DNA from: Xylanibacter caecicola
Lineage (GTDB): Bacteria > Bacteroidota > Bacteroidia > Bacteroidales > Bacteroidaceae
Assembly (NCBI RefSeq): GCF_013166515.1
Contig: NZ_JABKKJ010000006.1
Location: forward strand, 62,001-126,000
Direction: 5' to 3'
Length of the DNA stretch: 64,000 nucleotides
The position numbers and the translations under genes were made by a program. Below the pieces are notes generated by a model that had not been told where the DNA came from, did no database searches, and saw only the letters and a program-made list of their open reading frames with translations. Numbering within the stretch: position 1 is the stretch's first letter; the number at the start of each line of letters is the position of its first letter. Positions 23,577 to 33,148 of the stretch are shown in pieces.

Positions 23577-24997
23577 TGCGGTCTGCTTTTATTTTGTTTT
23601 CCCGAGGTGTAGGCTTTCCAGAAGTCGGGAATGCCATAGCCGTAAATATTGTCGGGTGTGGAACAGTTGTTGCCGCTTCGGCGCACAAGGTCTATTATCT
23701 CGAGTGCCGTCTTGTCGCGCAGAGCCTGCCACAGACATGCCATCATGCCGCATACGAGAGGCGTGGAGAACGACGTTCCCACATCCTTGCTTATCGTTCC
23801 GCGCCCCGTGACGACAGCCGCCGGACTGCCCGTTGCCATCACATCGGGTTTCACACGCCCGTCGGCGGTGGGTCCCACACTGCTGAAAGCGGCGTTCTTA
23901 CGCCCCGGCGTCACCGCGCCCACCGTTATTATGTCTGTAGCATCGGCAGGAAAGTTTATGCGTTTCCATGCTCCCATGCCGTCGTTTCCTGCACTGTTCA
24001 CCAGCACTATGCCCTTGCGGGCAAGCATGGAGGCTGTTCTTGAAATCATTGCCGTATGCCCGTCCTGATGTATATACCTGTAGTTTGTAGAAGCATCGTC
24101 AAAGCTGTGAAAGCCCAACGAGCTGTTTATGATGTCCACACCCACGCTGTCCGCGAACTCGGCTGCCGCCGTCCAGTAGTCTTCTTCGGCAAGACTCTCG
24201 GTGCGGTCGTCCTCACATCGCAGCAGCCAATATGAAGCATCGGGCGCAGCTCCGATAAAGAAATCGGGAACGTTTACAGCCATTGCGGACAGCACACGCG
24301 TGCCGTGGTCTATCTCCTTGAATATGTTTTGCGACGGCGGAACAACAAAGTCGGCATGCCCTTCGATATTTATTCCGCACAACGCCGGTATGCGGTCGGC
24401 ATTCATAAAGCCCCCGTCCATGACGGCTATCGTAATGCCGCGCCCCGTGAACCCTGCCGCATGCATGCGTATGCCGCCGAGCATTGCAAGCTGTTCTTCA
24501 GTCACTCCGTAAGGCGTCTGGGCAACAGTGTCCCACCGCGTGAACTCCTTATGCCACTTGGCACGACTGTTGGAAGGCTTTATGGAGTCCGGGGATGTCC
24601 ACACCTTCTTTATATCGCGCACACACGGAAGAGATGACAGACTGCGCAGAAGGTCGTGCCTGCGGCTGCGCACAAGCACCGTGTTGTTCCACTTGCTGCT
24701 CCCTACGATGTCGACACCGGCAGAGGAAATCATGTCAAGGTATGCCGGAGACAGGGGCAGATCGGTGGAGTCGACGGGCAGATGCTGCCTGCGGCGGCGC
24801 TCCAAAGACTTTTGCGAGAGAAACTCCTCCGGACGTTCGAGGGAGAAAGGGGTACCTTGCTTGTCGCAAAGCGTAAGGCGATACATGTAACAACGACCTC
24901 CGGGATAACTTATAAGCTCGGGCGCATCATCGCCGTTAGCATGCAATAGGGGTATTCCAAATAACAGAACAATAAACAGAACGATGTTATTTTTCAT
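23573..24997 (-). CDS. Secreted S8 (subtilisin-like) serine peptidase
   Basis: 474 residues from MKNNIVLFIVLLFG, which starts a signal peptide ending near LLHANG. An N-terminal prodomain-like region (about 25-170) precedes the peptidase domain with catalytic Asp in IAVMDGG (about 193), His in DHGTRVLS (about 230) and Ser in GTSFSTPLVCG (about 409); the oxyanion Asn lies in VNSAGNDG. No type IX sorting domain is evident at the short C-terminus. Overlaps xseA by 4 nt. The same gene order (protease, xseA, xseB) occurs in other Bacteroidales as far as I recall. Confidence 0.9.
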   Translation of the reverse strand: MKNNIVLFIVLLFGIPLLHANGDDAPELISYPGGRCYMYRLTLCDKQGTPFSLERPEEFLSQKSLERRRRQHLPVDSTDLPLSPAYLDMISSAGVDIVGSSKWNNTVLVRSRRHDLLRSLSSLPCVRDIKKVWTSPDSIKPSNSRAKWHKEFTRWDTVAQTPYGVTEEQLAMLGGIRMHAAGFTGRGITIAVMDGGFMNADRIPALCGINIEGHADFVVPPSQNIFKEIDHGTRVLSAMAVNVPDFFIGAAPDASYWLLRCEDDRTESLAEEDYWTAAAEFADSVGVDIINSSLGFHSFDDASTNYRYIHQDGHTAMISRTASMLARKGIVLVNSAGNDGMGAWKRINFPADATDIITVGAVTPGRKNAAFSSVGPTADGRVKPDVMATGSPAAVVTGRGTISKDVGTSFSTPLVCGMMACLWQALRDKTALEIIDLVRRSGNNCSTPDNIYGYGIPDFWKAYTSGKQNKSRPQ

Positions 24998-25021
24998 TTG
25001 ACAGTGGTCTTTTACAGATTG

Positions 25022-25029
25022 CAAAAGTA
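25022..25029 (-). promoter_or_regulatory. S8 protease / xse operon promoter (-7 box)
   Basis: TACTTTTG on the minus strand fits TAnnTTTG, giving a start near 25015 and a leader of about 18 nt. It supports the ATG at 24997. Confidence 0.55.
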
Positions 25030-25103
25030 CACCTAAATCACGTAATTGCCAAAAAATCACAATGTTTTCGCATCTCCGCAAACAGGAAGTCGGATAAAAT
25101 TAC

Positions 25104-25111
25104 TAATTTTG
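25104..25111 (+). promoter_or_regulatory. MATE operon promoter (-7 box)
   Basis: TAATTTTG fits TAnnTTTG; transcription would start near 25118, about 16 nt before the ATG at 25134. Confidence 0.5.
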
Positions 25112-25133
25112 CAAGGCAAATAACGGACAAACA

Positions 25134-26507
25134 ATGGAAAACAGACAGTCTACACTCGAACTGGGGACGCGTCCCGTGGGCAAACTGCTGATGCAATATG
25201 CCGTGCCCGCCATAATAGCCATGACAGCATCGTCGCTATATAATATGGTGGACAGCATCTTCATAGGACAGGGTGTCGGCGCTCTTGCCATATCAGGACT
25301 GGCTATAACATTCCCGCTTATGAACCTGTCGGCGGCGTTCGGCGCCGCCATAGGCGTAGGCGCGTCCACCTGCATATCGGTAAAACTGGGACAGAAAGAC
25401 TATAAGACCGCGGAGAACATTCTCGGCAACACGGTGGTATTGAACACAATAATAGGACTGACATTCGGCATTGTCACGCTCTTGTTGCTCGACCCCATAC
25501 TGTTCTTCTTCGGTGCAAGCGAACAGACACTGCCATATGCACGCGACTATATGGTGATAATATTGGCGGGCAACATATTCACTCATCACTACTTCGGATT
25601 GAACGCCGTGCTGCGTGCCGCAAGCAAACCTAAGGCGGCGATGTATGCTACGATTTTCACGGTGGTGCTGAACACCATTCTCGACCCGCTGTTCATATGG
25701 GTGCTCGACATGGGCATAAGGGGTGCGGCATACGCCACCATACTGTCGCAGATCGTTGCACTGACATGGCAGATAAAGCTGTTCAGAAACAAGAACGAGA
25801 TGCTGCACTTCCAGAAAGGGACGTACAGGTTGCGCGGCAACATAGTGAGGAACATCATCGGCATAGGCATATCGCCGTTTGCAATGAACGTATGTGCATG
25901 TCTGGTTGTGATATTCATCAACAACGGACTTTCACACTACGGGGGTGACATGGCTGTCGGTGCATACGGAATAGTGAACAAGGTGGCGTTTATCTTCGTG
26001 ATGATCGTAATGGGAATAAACCAGGGCATGCAGCCCATAGCCGGCTATAACTACGGTGCCTTGCAGTTTGACAGGATGATGAAGGTGGTGAAATACTCCA
26101 TGATATCCGCCACAGTGATAACGACATCGGGATTTCTTCTTTCGCAGTTCGCGCCATATCCCTGCGCAAGGCTTTTCACAACAGACAGGGAACTGATAGA
26201 CATATCGGTGAAAGGACTGCGCATAACGCTGGCGGCATTTCCCATCGTGGGGTTCCAGATGGTAATAACAAACTTTTTCCAAAGCATCGGAAAGGCAAAG
26301 ATAAGCATATTCCTGTCTCTGTCGAGACAAATGCTTATACTGCTGCCGTTGCTTGCCATACTGTCGCCGATATTCAAAACAGACGGCGTATGGATGTCCA
26401 TGCCGATAAGCGATGCGGCATCGGCGGTATTGGCAGGCGTGATGCTGGTAATCTATATGAAGAAATTCTCCCTACAACATAAAACAATGAAGCATGAGCA
26501 AGAGTGA
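25134..26507 (+). CDS. MATE-family efflux transporter
   Basis: 457 residues with about twelve membrane helices in two homologous halves, the MATE layout. The N-terminal LGTRPVGKLLMQYAVPAIIA and the LNAVLRAASKPKAAMYATI segment at the half-way loop are typical of the MepA/NorM-like branch. MATE proteins export cationic drugs or metabolites using Na+ or H+ gradients; the substrate here is unknown. Its end overlaps the next gene by 14 nt, so it heads an operon running at least through the phosphodiesterase. Confidence 0.92.
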   Translation: MENRQSTLELGTRPVGKLLMQYAVPAIIAMTASSLYNMVDSIFIGQGVGALAISGLAITFPLMNLSAAFGAAIGVGASTCISVKLGQKDYKTAENILGNTVVLNTIIGLTFGIVTLLLLDPILFFFGASEQTLPYARDYMVIILAGNIFTHHYFGLNAVLRAASKPKAAMYATIFTVVLNTILDPLFIWVLDMGIRGAAYATILSQIVALTWQIKLFRNKNEMLHFQKGTYRLRGNIVRNIIGIGISPFAMNVCACLVVIFINNGLSHYGGDMAVGAYGIVNKVAFIFVMIVMGINQGMQPIAGYNYGALQFDRMMKVVKYSMISATVITTSGFLLSQFAPYPCARLFTTDRELIDISVKGLRITLAAFPIVGFQMVITNFFQSIGKAKISIFLSLSRQMLILLPLLAILSPIFKTDGVWMSMPISDAASAVLAGVMLVIYMKKFSLQHKTMKHEQE

Positions 26508-27126
26508 GAACATTATCATAACCGTGGGACGGCAGATAGGCAGTGGAGGCAGGGTAATAGCCGGAATACTGGCTGAAGAGTTCGGATGCGGCATGTACGA
26601 CAAGGAGATACTGAACCTTGCCGCAAAGGAAAGCGGCTTCTGCGAGAAGTTCTTCGAGCAGAACGACGAGAAGAAAGGGTTCTTCAGATCGTTGTTTCAT
26701 CTGCACACTCCGTATGTGTCCGACAACAGTTTCTACAGCAACAAGTTCTCGCAGGAAAGCCTGTTCCAGTTTCAGAGCGATGCCATAATAAAGGCTGCCG
26801 AGAAAGGTTCGTGCGTGTTTGTGGGACGGTGTGCCGACTATGTACTGCGCAACCGCAAGAATGTATTCAACATTTTCATAACGGCAGACATCGGACAGCG
26901 CATAAATGCCGTATGCAAGCGTATGGACTGCGACCGCGCCACGGCACGCAAGATAATTACGGACGGGGAGAACAGCCGCTCTTCATATTATAATTATTAC
27001 ACCGGAAAGCGGTGGGGACACGGCGAGTCTTACGATCTTTGCATAAATTCAAGTCTGCTGGGTCCTGAAGGAACGGCAGAGTTCATAGCGGAACTTATAA
27101 GAAAACAGTTTCGCAACGGACAATAA
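26494..27126 (+). CDS. Cytidylate-kinase-like family protein
   Basis: 210 residues. P-loop kinase of the Cytidylate_kin2 group: glycine-rich GRQIGSGGRVIAGILAEEFG at the N-terminus (a relaxed Walker A), a central CVFVGRCADYVLRNRKNVFN and a basic RMDCDRATARKI lid region. Distinct from the true CMP kinase (cmk) at 43071-43763. Members of this group are poorly studied, so the phosphate acceptor is unknown. Overlaps the MATE gene. Confidence 0.85.
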   Translation: MSKSENIIITVGRQIGSGGRVIAGILAEEFGCGMYDKEILNLAAKESGFCEKFFEQNDEKKGFFRSLFHLHTPYVSDNSFYSNKFSQESLFQFQSDAIIKAAEKGSCVFVGRCADYVLRNRKNVFNIFITADIGQRINAVCKRMDCDRATARKIITDGENSRSSYYNYYTGKRWGHGESYDLCINSSLLGPEGTAEFIAELIRKQFRNGQ

Positions 27127-27209
27127 GCACAAGCCTGCAACAGGCATAACGCCCCGGCAAAGGCAGCCGTCATGACCGGCAAACAAATGCCGACAACAAT
27201 AACAACAGC

Positions 27210-27698
27210 ATGAAGAAGATAGGAATAATCAGCGACACACACTCATATTGGGACGATAAGTATCTCAGATACTTCGAACCGTGCGACGAGATATGGCATG
27301 CCGGAGACATCGGCTCGACGGAGGTGGCGGAGAGACTGGCGGCATTCAGAACGTTCAGAGCCGTATGCGGCAACTGTGACGGCGGCGACCTGCGACTGAT
27401 GTATCCCGAAAAACTGCGTTGGAAATGTGAGGACGCGGACGTGCTGATGAAACATATCGGCGGCTATCCGGGCAACTACGACGCAAGCATACGCGGACAG
27501 ATATATGCCTGTCCGCCGCAGCTGTTCATCAGCGGGCACTCTCACATACTTAAAATAAAGTACGACAAGACACTGAACCTGCTGCACATAAACCCGGGAG
27601 CGGCCGGACTTCAGGGGTGGCACAAGGACAGAACACTTGTAAGACTGACAGTAGAAGGCAATAAATTCACCGATTGCGAAGTTATCACATTAAGGTAA
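27210..27698 (+). CDS. YfcE/MJ0936-type metallophosphoesterase
   Basis: 162 residues with the calcineurin-like metal motifs in order: ISDTHSYWDD, WHAGDIGS, VCGNCDGGD, MKHIGGYPG and the C-terminal SGHSHILK...HINPGAAG. The YfcE family consists of cytosolic manganese phosphodiesterases of uncertain natural substrate. It lies 83 nt after the kinase-like gene and 37 nt before rfbB. Confidence 0.92.
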   Translation: MKKIGIISDTHSYWDDKYLRYFEPCDEIWHAGDIGSTEVAERLAAFRTFRAVCGNCDGGDLRLMYPEKLRWKCEDADVLMKHIGGYPGNYDASIRGQIYACPPQLFISGHSHILKIKYDKTLNLLHINPGAAGLQGWHKDRTLVRLTVEGNKFTDCEVITLR

Positions 27699-27735
27699 TC
27701 AAGAATAAAAAGCTAATAATTAATATATAGGCAAT

Positions 27736-28869
27736 ATGAAGAATATCATCATCACCGGCGGCGCCGGCTTTATAGGAAGTCACGTTGTACGCCTCTTCGT
27801 GAACAAGTATCCCGAGTATAACATCATCAACCTCGACAAGCTTACTTATGCCGGCAACCTTGCGAACCTGAAGGATATAGAGACGAAAGCCAACTATATC
27901 TTCGTAAAGGCGGACATCTGCGACTATGATACAATCATGGAGCTTATGAAAAAGCACAACGTGGACGGTATAATACACCTCGCGGCGGAAAGTCATGTGG
28001 ACCGCAGCATAAAGGATCCGTTCACGTTTGCACGCACCAACGTCATGGGAACGCTCACCCTGTTGCAGGCTGCAAAGACATATTGGGAGAGCCTTCCTGA
28101 GAAATACGACGGCAAGCGCTTCTATCATATATCGACAGACGAGGTGTACGGCGCACTCGAACTGACACATCCCGACGGCATAGAACCGCCGTTCACCACA
28201 ACGGCATCGTCGGCAGAACACCACCTTGCATACGGCGAGAAGTTCTTCTTGGAGACGACAAAGTATAATCCGCACTCGCCATACTCGGCATCAAAGGCGT
28301 CGAGCGACCACTTCGTGCGTGCGTTCCACGACACTTACGGCATGCCCGTCATCGTGACAAACTGCTCAAACAACTACGGTCCGTACCAGTTTCCGGAGAA
28401 ACTTATACCGCTTTTCATAAACAACATACGCCACCGCAAGCCGCTGCCCGTATACGGAAAGGGCGAGAACGTGCGCGACTGGCTGTACGTCGAAGACCAC
28501 GCAAGGGCGATAGACGTGATCTTCCACAACGGCAAAACAGCCGATACTTATAACATCGGAGGCTTTAACGAGTGGAAGAACATAGACATAATAAAGGTTG
28601 TAATCAATACCGTAGACCGTCTTCTGGGACGCAAAGAGGGTGAGGACATGGACCTGATAACATACGTTACGGACCGCGCCGGACACGACCTGCGCTATGC
28701 AATAGACTCGTCGAAGCTGCAACGTGAACTGGGTTGGGAACCGAGTTTGCAGTTTGAAGAGGGCATAGAAAAGACCGTTAAGTGGTATTTGGAGAACCAG
28801 GAATGGCTGGACAACATCACAAGCGGCGACTACGAGAAGTATTACGACAGCATGTACAAGGGCAGATGA
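27736..28869 (+). CDS. rfbB: dTDP-glucose 4,6-dehydratase
   Basis: 377 residues, short-chain dehydrogenase fold. NAD-binding GGAGFIGSHVVRLF at residues 7-20, HLAAESHVDRSI, the DEVYGAL catalytic motif and the YSASKASSDHF active-site Tyr/Lys pair, then NYGPYQFPEKLIPLFI. Makes dTDP-4-keto-6-deoxyglucose, the entry to deoxy-sugars. An insertion of about 20 residues between DEVYG and the YSASK motif (PPFTTTASSAEHHLAYGEKF) is longer than in E. coli RfbB but usual in Bacteroidetes. Stop overlaps the next start; the rest of an amino-sugar pathway lies 3-6 kb downstream. Confidence 0.95.
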   Translation: MKNIIITGGAGFIGSHVVRLFVNKYPEYNIINLDKLTYAGNLANLKDIETKANYIFVKADICDYDTIMELMKKHNVDGIIHLAAESHVDRSIKDPFTFARTNVMGTLTLLQAAKTYWESLPEKYDGKRFYHISTDEVYGALELTHPDGIEPPFTTTASSAEHHLAYGEKFFLETTKYNPHSPYSASKASSDHFVRAFHDTYGMPVIVTNCSNNYGPYQFPEKLIPLFINNIRHRKPLPVYGKGENVRDWLYVEDHARAIDVIFHNGKTADTYNIGGFNEWKNIDIIKVVINTVDRLLGRKEGEDMDLITYVTDRAGHDLRYAIDSSKLQRELGWEPSLQFEEGIEKTVKWYLENQEWLDNITSGDYEKYYDSMYKGR

Positions 28870-29162
28870 CAGACCGTATTTCAAGCGAACTGCACTCTTT
28901 TCTGGTGCGTATGGCATACACACCGGAGGATATCAGCCATGACACAGAGCATGGCATGGAGCACCTACTGCACCTTCTCGAACCGGAAGACGAGGAAGCC
29001 GTGATACACTATTACGGACTCTTCGGTGCCGACCGCATGTCTCTCGACGAGATAGCGCACAGCCGCGGCATGAGCGCAGAGGACATGATGGCAGCGATAG
29101 ACAGGTGTATACGCAGGATAGCGGTCACACCCGAATGGCAAATGATAAAGCAAAAGATTTGA
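28866..29162 (+). CDS. Small helix-turn-helix protein resembling sigma-70 region 4
   Basis: 98 residues, ATGA overlap with the rfbB stop. The C-terminal half [45 protein letters not shown], here cited as [14 protein letters not shown] and [20 protein letters not shown], follows the sigma region 4 pattern (a helix ending in YYGL, then a helix-turn-helix). There is no region 2, so it is not a working sigma factor. It might be a regulator or a remnant. purT starts 5 nt later, so the three genes are probably co-transcribed. Confidence 0.7.
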   Translation: MTDRISSELHSFLVRMAYTPEDISHDTEHGMEHLLHLLEPEDEEAVIHYYGLFGADRMSLDEIAHSRGMSAEDMMAAIDRCIRRIAVTPEWQMIKQKI

Positions 29163-29167
29163 ATATA

Positions 29168-30352
29168 ATGAAGAAAATACTTTTATTAGGCTCGGGAGAA
29201 CTGGGCAAGGAGTTTGTAATCGCGGCGAAACGTGCCGGACAGTATGTCATCGCATGCGACCGTTACGACAACGCTCCGGCAATGCAGGTTGCCGACGAGC
29301 GCGAGATTTTCAGCATGCTCGACGGTGATGCGCTTGCCGCTGTGGTTGAGAAACACCGTCCGGACATCATCGTCCCGGAGATAGAGGCAATCAGAACAGA
29401 GCGTCTTTTCGACTTCGAGAAGGCGGGAATACAGGTCGTTCCGAGCGCAAGGGCAGTGAACTACACGATGAACAGGCGTGCCATACGCGACCTGGCATCG
29501 AAGGAACTGGGTCTGCGCACAGCCAAATATTTCTATGCCAAGACATTCGAAGAGTTCAAGAAAGCCGCCGATGAGATAGGTTTTCCGTGCGTTGTCAAGC
29601 CTCTGATGTCGTCTTCGGGTCACGGTCAGAGCTACGTTCACAACGACGATGAGCTGGAACAGGCTTTCAAGGAGGCAATGGAAGGCAGTCGCGGTGACGT
29701 GAAAGAGGTTATCATAGAGGAGTTTATAGACTTCGAATCGGAGTTTACGCTGCTCACGGTGACGCAGAAAGAGGGACCGACACTGTTCTGTCCGCCCATC
29801 GGACACATACAGAAAGGCGGTGACTATCGCGAGAGTTGGCAGCCTTATGCCATCGGCGAAGAGGCTCTTAAGCAGGCGCAGCACATGGCGGACGAGGTGA
29901 CCCACGCACTGACGGGAGCCGGTATATGGGGCGTGGAGTTCTTCCTTACAAAGCAGGGAGAGGTGATATTCAGCGAACTTTCACCGCGTCCGCACGACAC
30001 GGGAATGGTAACGCTCGGTCATACCACGAACCTAAGTGAGTTCGAACTACACTTCCGTGCCGTAATGGGATTGCCCATTGCCGGCATACATCTCGAACAT
30101 GCGGGCACGAGTGCAGTGATACTGTCGCCCGAAGAGTCGGACAATCCGTTGGAATACAACATGGTCGAGGCTCTGAAAGAAGACCGCACACGCATCCGTA
30201 TCTTCGGCAAGCCGGAGGCACATGTGGGCAGACGCATGGGCGTTGTGTTGTGTTACGGTGACGTGGATGCCGACATCGATGCGCTGCGCGACAAGGCTAA
30301 GCGACTGGCAGGCACCATCTTGGGAACCGACCCGTACATGAAAAAGAGCTGA
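29168..30352 (+). CDS. purT: Formate-dependent phosphoribosylglycinamide formyltransferase
   Basis: 394 residues, ATP-grasp enzyme. Uses formate and ATP to formylate GAR in purine synthesis, an alternative to folate-dependent PurN. N-terminal [22 protein letters not shown]-grasp core [26 protein letters not shown], and the metal-binding [25 protein letters not shown] (cited: [14 protein letters not shown]). Start at 29168, not the upstream Met of the open frame, which would overlap the preceding gene. Its place inside an rfb-containing run is odd but may be only co-transcription. Confidence 0.96.
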   Translation: MKKILLLGSGELGKEFVIAAKRAGQYVIACDRYDNAPAMQVADEREIFSMLDGDALAAVVEKHRPDIIVPEIEAIRTERLFDFEKAGIQVVPSARAVNYTMNRRAIRDLASKELGLRTAKYFYAKTFEEFKKAADEIGFPCVVKPLMSSSGHGQSYVHNDDELEQAFKEAMEGSRGDVKEVIIEEFIDFESEFTLLTVTQKEGPTLFCPPIGHIQKGGDYRESWQPYAIGEEALKQAQHMADEVTHALTGAGIWGVEFFLTKQGEVIFSELSPRPHDTGMVTLGHTTNLSEFELHFRAVMGLPIAGIHLEHAGTSAVILSPEESDNPLEYNMVEALKEDRTRIRIFGKPEAHVGRRMGVVLCYGDVDADIDALRDKAKRLAGTILGTDPYMKKS

Positions 30353-30405
30353 AAAAACGTTTAACGGGCAAACACTTACAATCTATCACTTTTTAAAACC
30401 ATTTT

Positions 30406-30529
30406 CTTACAGTTTTAAAAGGTGGCATTAAAACTTCATAAAGCTATCCTTTTCGAGTCATAAAGCTAAGCTTCAGACATCAAAAAGGATAGCTTTAGCA
30501 ATCGGAAACGATAGCTTTCGGATTGTAAG
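30406..30529. repeat. 22-bp periodic array, TTTT/AAAAG family, copy 2
   Basis: Units start at 30428, 30450, 30472 and 30494, exactly 22 bp apart, with decayed material either side. They read TT[T/C]...AAAG with AAGCTATCCTTTT and AAAAGGATAGCTTT arms that pair with each other. It lies 54 nt beyond the purT stop and before the acyltransferase. No promoter box was found in it. Confidence 0.78.
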
Positions 30530-30566
30530 TATGGCATGTTGGAAATGAAACTACATAAATACTCAC

Positions 30567-31619
30567 ATGATAAAGGATTTACAATCGCTGCGGTTTATAT
30601 TCGTCCTGCTTGTCTTCATGTCGCATATAACATGGACAGATACAAGTTTTGACTTTGGCGGAGAATGCGGAGTGGCATTCTTTTTCATTCTAAGTGGTTT
30701 CGTTTTGTCGGTAGGATTCGGAGCGAAAGTCGAGACCGGAATGTTCCGTCGCAGACCTTTTCTTATAAAACAGCTGCTGAAGTTCTATCCACTACATATC
30801 ATAATGATGATTGTGATGTTACTTATGGATATGCGTATTGGAATGTATACCGAACCATACCTGCTGCTTCCCAACATACTTTTGCTGCAAAGCTGGTTTC
30901 CGGACGATAAGTTTTACTTCGTCGCAAACGGCTCGTCATGGTTTCTTTCGGACATGATGTTCTTCTATCTGATGTTCCCTTTGCTTTATAGAAAGATTAT
31001 GAAAGACAGCATAAATCATGTCGCGACAATGGCAATCATCGTTTTTCTGATGTGGATTGCACTGTCTTTTTCCGTTCCTGAGAACAAGATAAATGCCATT
31101 TTATATGCTTCTCCGATGACAAGGATTATAGATTTTGCTGTCGGAATACTGCTTTACAGAGTCTTCACATCTGATATTACGGACAAAATATCTGTCTGTA
31201 TTAATGGTAAAAGTCCGTTAACGGCAGGCTTTACGGAACTTTCAGCCGTTATAATGATGTACCTTACATACATCGCATATCAATATATGCCCGCCAACAT
31301 AAGATGTTCCGCACTGTTCTGGTTCATCATTCCAGCATTCATATACATTTTTGTCATTACCGACAGGTAAGGTGGTATCGTCACGAAGATACTTCAATCA
31401 AAGACAATGATGTGGCTCGGAAGCATAAGTTTTGAATTTTACATGATCCACATGGCAGTGTTAAGACTTACAGGAAACATCCTGCGGAGCACCACCGCAG
31501 ATGTAAGTGCTATACTGCTGTTCTTTGTGGCACTGCCGCTGACGGTATTTGCGTCGTTCATAACAAAGAAATATTTAGTCGGCAAAATATACTCTCACTT
31601 GATAAAGCGCGTTATATAA
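30567..31619 (+). pseudogene. Acyltransferase-3 family protein interrupted by an in-frame stop
   Basis: Two open segments in the same frame, 30567-31367 and 31371-31619, are separated only by a TAA at 31368-31370. Read through, they make about 350 residues, the normal size of membrane-bound acyltransferase family 3 proteins. The first part has the LRFIFVLLVFMSHITW start with the expected His and FFFILSGFVLSVGFG; the second has MMWLGSISFEFYMIHMAVLR, the usual end of the family. Such proteins O-acetylate surface sugars. The gene is visibly richer in A/T than its neighbours, suggesting transfer. It could be a nonsense allele, a read error, or a split but working protein. Confidence 0.8.
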
Positions 31620-31622
31620 GAT

Positions 31623-32030
31623 ATGAGCAGCAAGATTATAGACCTTCCGAAGATTATAGACAGGCGCGGCAACCTCACCGTTGCCGAGGAGAACAAGAAC
31701 ATACCGTTCGGTATTAAACGCGTGTATTGGGTATACGACGTGCCCGGAGGCGAATGCCGCGGAGGGCATGCGCACAAGAAATGCCTTGAGTTTATCACCG
31801 CCGTAAGCGGCAGTTTCACCGTCACTTTGGACAACGGCACAGAGAAAGAGACGTTTCTTCTCAATCATCCCTATCAGGGTTTGCTGGTCGATACGGGCAT
31901 CTGGCGCACGCTCGACGACTTCTCTTCGGGGGCGGTCTGCATGGTCATGGCATCCGAACTGTTTGAGGAAGAAGATTATATACGCGACTATGACGAATTT
32001 ATAAGATACAAGAAAAATGCAGATCATTGA
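31623..32030 (+). CDS. FdtA/QdtA-like dTDP-sugar 3,4-ketoisomerase (WxcM-like cupin)
   Basis: 135 residues, cupin fold. Typical motifs: IIDRRGNLTVAEE, VYWVYDVPGGECRGGHAHK with the catalytic His pair, and LVDTGIWRTLDDFS. Family members isomerise dTDP-4-keto-6-deoxyglucose to the 3-keto sugar before amination. Whether the product is the galacto (FdtA) or gluco (QdtA) epimer cannot be read from sequence. It overlaps the next gene by 14 nt; with the aminotransferase at 33149 it forms a dTDP-Fuc3N or dTDP-Qui3N pathway. Confidence 0.88.
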   Translation: MSSKIIDLPKIIDRRGNLTVAEENKNIPFGIKRVYWVYDVPGGECRGGHAHKKCLEFITAVSGSFTVTLDNGTEKETFLLNHPYQGLLVDTGIWRTLDDFSSGAVCMVMASELFEEEDYIRDYDEFIRYKKNADH

Positions 32031-32943
32031 GACATCGGCAGAAGAATACGGTGCTTTGTTCGCCTGTTATCCGCACGTTTACAACAGTGTTTCTTTCTCC
32101 GAGCTTAACAAGAGAAAGACCGAACGGCTGCATTACCTTACATTCAGAAATCCCAAAGTGCGCTTCGGGCTTATCTTAGGCGAAGACAACGGCGGCACAC
32201 TTGCGTCTCCTTTCTCCGCCCCATTCGGCGGTTTCACATACAACAAGGCGCAAAGCATAGAGTTCATAGACGATGCTATAAAAGCCCTGAAAGAATATGT
32301 AAGGGAGCGGAACATGCGCATCCGGATTACCCTGCCGCCTTTTTTTTATGACGACAGGCACCTGCCATGCGTGGCGAATGCTCTTTACCGCGAGGCACGG
32401 TTATGCAAAATGGATATAAACTATCATTTTCTTATATCCGATTTTGCCGGTTATCCTGCTGTTATCGGGCGTAATGCAAGAAACAAACTACGACAGGCCA
32501 TGGATCAGGACACCGCCTTTATCATTGCAGACAGCAGCAACGAGGACGATATAAGAAGGGCATACGGCATTATAAAGAAGAACAGGGAGGAGCACGGATA
32601 TCCGCTAAGGATGACATGCGAAGACGTTATCGGCACGACACATGTGATACCTGCCGACTTCTTCATATTGAGACACGGCGATGAAGACATGGCTGCGGCA
32701 CAGGTCTTTCATGTTACCGACAAGATATATCAAGTCATATACTGGGGCGACTTGCGCGATTTTTCGTCATTGCGCCCGATGAACCTGCTCGCATACCGCA
32801 TCTTCGAGTACTACCGCAAGCAAGGTATCGATATACTCGACATCGGTCCTTCGACCGAAGACAGCACGCCTAACTACGGGCTGTGCAGCTTCAAGGAAAG
32901 TATCGGATGCCGCAGTTCGCTGAAACTTTCATTCGAGATATAA
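32017..32943 (+). CDS. GNAT/FemAB-like acyltransferase in the amino-sugar cluster
   Basis: 308 residues, two GNAT-like halves as in FemAB proteins; the second half holds AYGIIKKNREEHGYPLRM, AAQVFHVTDKIYQVIYWGD and the final NLLAYRIFEYYRKQGIDILDIG segment. It overlaps the ketoisomerase gene. The likely role is N-acylation of the 3-amino sugar or another surface component, by position; no sequence-specific marker fixes the substrate. No left-handed beta-helix (hexapeptide) acetyltransferase, the usual partner in Fuc3NAc synthesis, is seen nearby. Confidence 0.75.
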   Translation: MQIIETSAEEYGALFACYPHVYNSVSFSELNKRKTERLHYLTFRNPKVRFGLILGEDNGGTLASPFSAPFGGFTYNKAQSIEFIDDAIKALKEYVRERNMRIRITLPPFFYDDRHLPCVANALYREARLCKMDINYHFLISDFAGYPAVIGRNARNKLRQAMDQDTAFIIADSSNEDDIRRAYGIIKKNREEHGYPLRMTCEDVIGTTHVIPADFFILRHGDEDMAAAQVFHVTDKIYQVIYWGDLRDFSSLRPMNLLAYRIFEYYRKQGIDILDIGPSTEDSTPNYGLCSFKESIGCRSSLKLSFEI

Positions 32944-32946
32944 ACC

Positions 32947-33141
32947 ATGAAGCATAATTCCAACCAGACAGACAGACTGTACAGACATACAGGAAGACTG
33001 CCTTATCTGCTGACGGAACGGCAGGGCACAGGCGAAAAAGACCAATACGTAGAGCGGTGTCTCAATGCCATTTCGCCATATCGGGTCATCTGGCAGGACG
33101 AAAAATATGTGCTTAAAGCACCCATTAACGCTAAGAATTGA
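32947..33141 (+). CDS. Small hypothetical protein
   Basis: 64 residues, starting 3 nt after the acyltransferase stop and ending 7 nt before the aminotransferase. Basic, without membrane segments; the sequence includes YRHTGRLPYLLTERQG and YRVIWQDEKYVLK. I recognise no family. The tight spacing on both sides supports translation. Confidence 0.55.
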   Translation: MKHNSNQTDRLYRHTGRLPYLLTERQGTGEKDQYVERCLNAISPYRVIWQDEKYVLKAPINAKN

Positions 33142-33148
33142 TTGAACG

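Noticed and set aside
23573..24997. Type IX secretion sorting domain on the S8 peptidase
   Set aside because: The protein ends soon after the catalytic Ser domain (tail of about 60 residues) with no conserved C-terminal beta-sandwich pattern.
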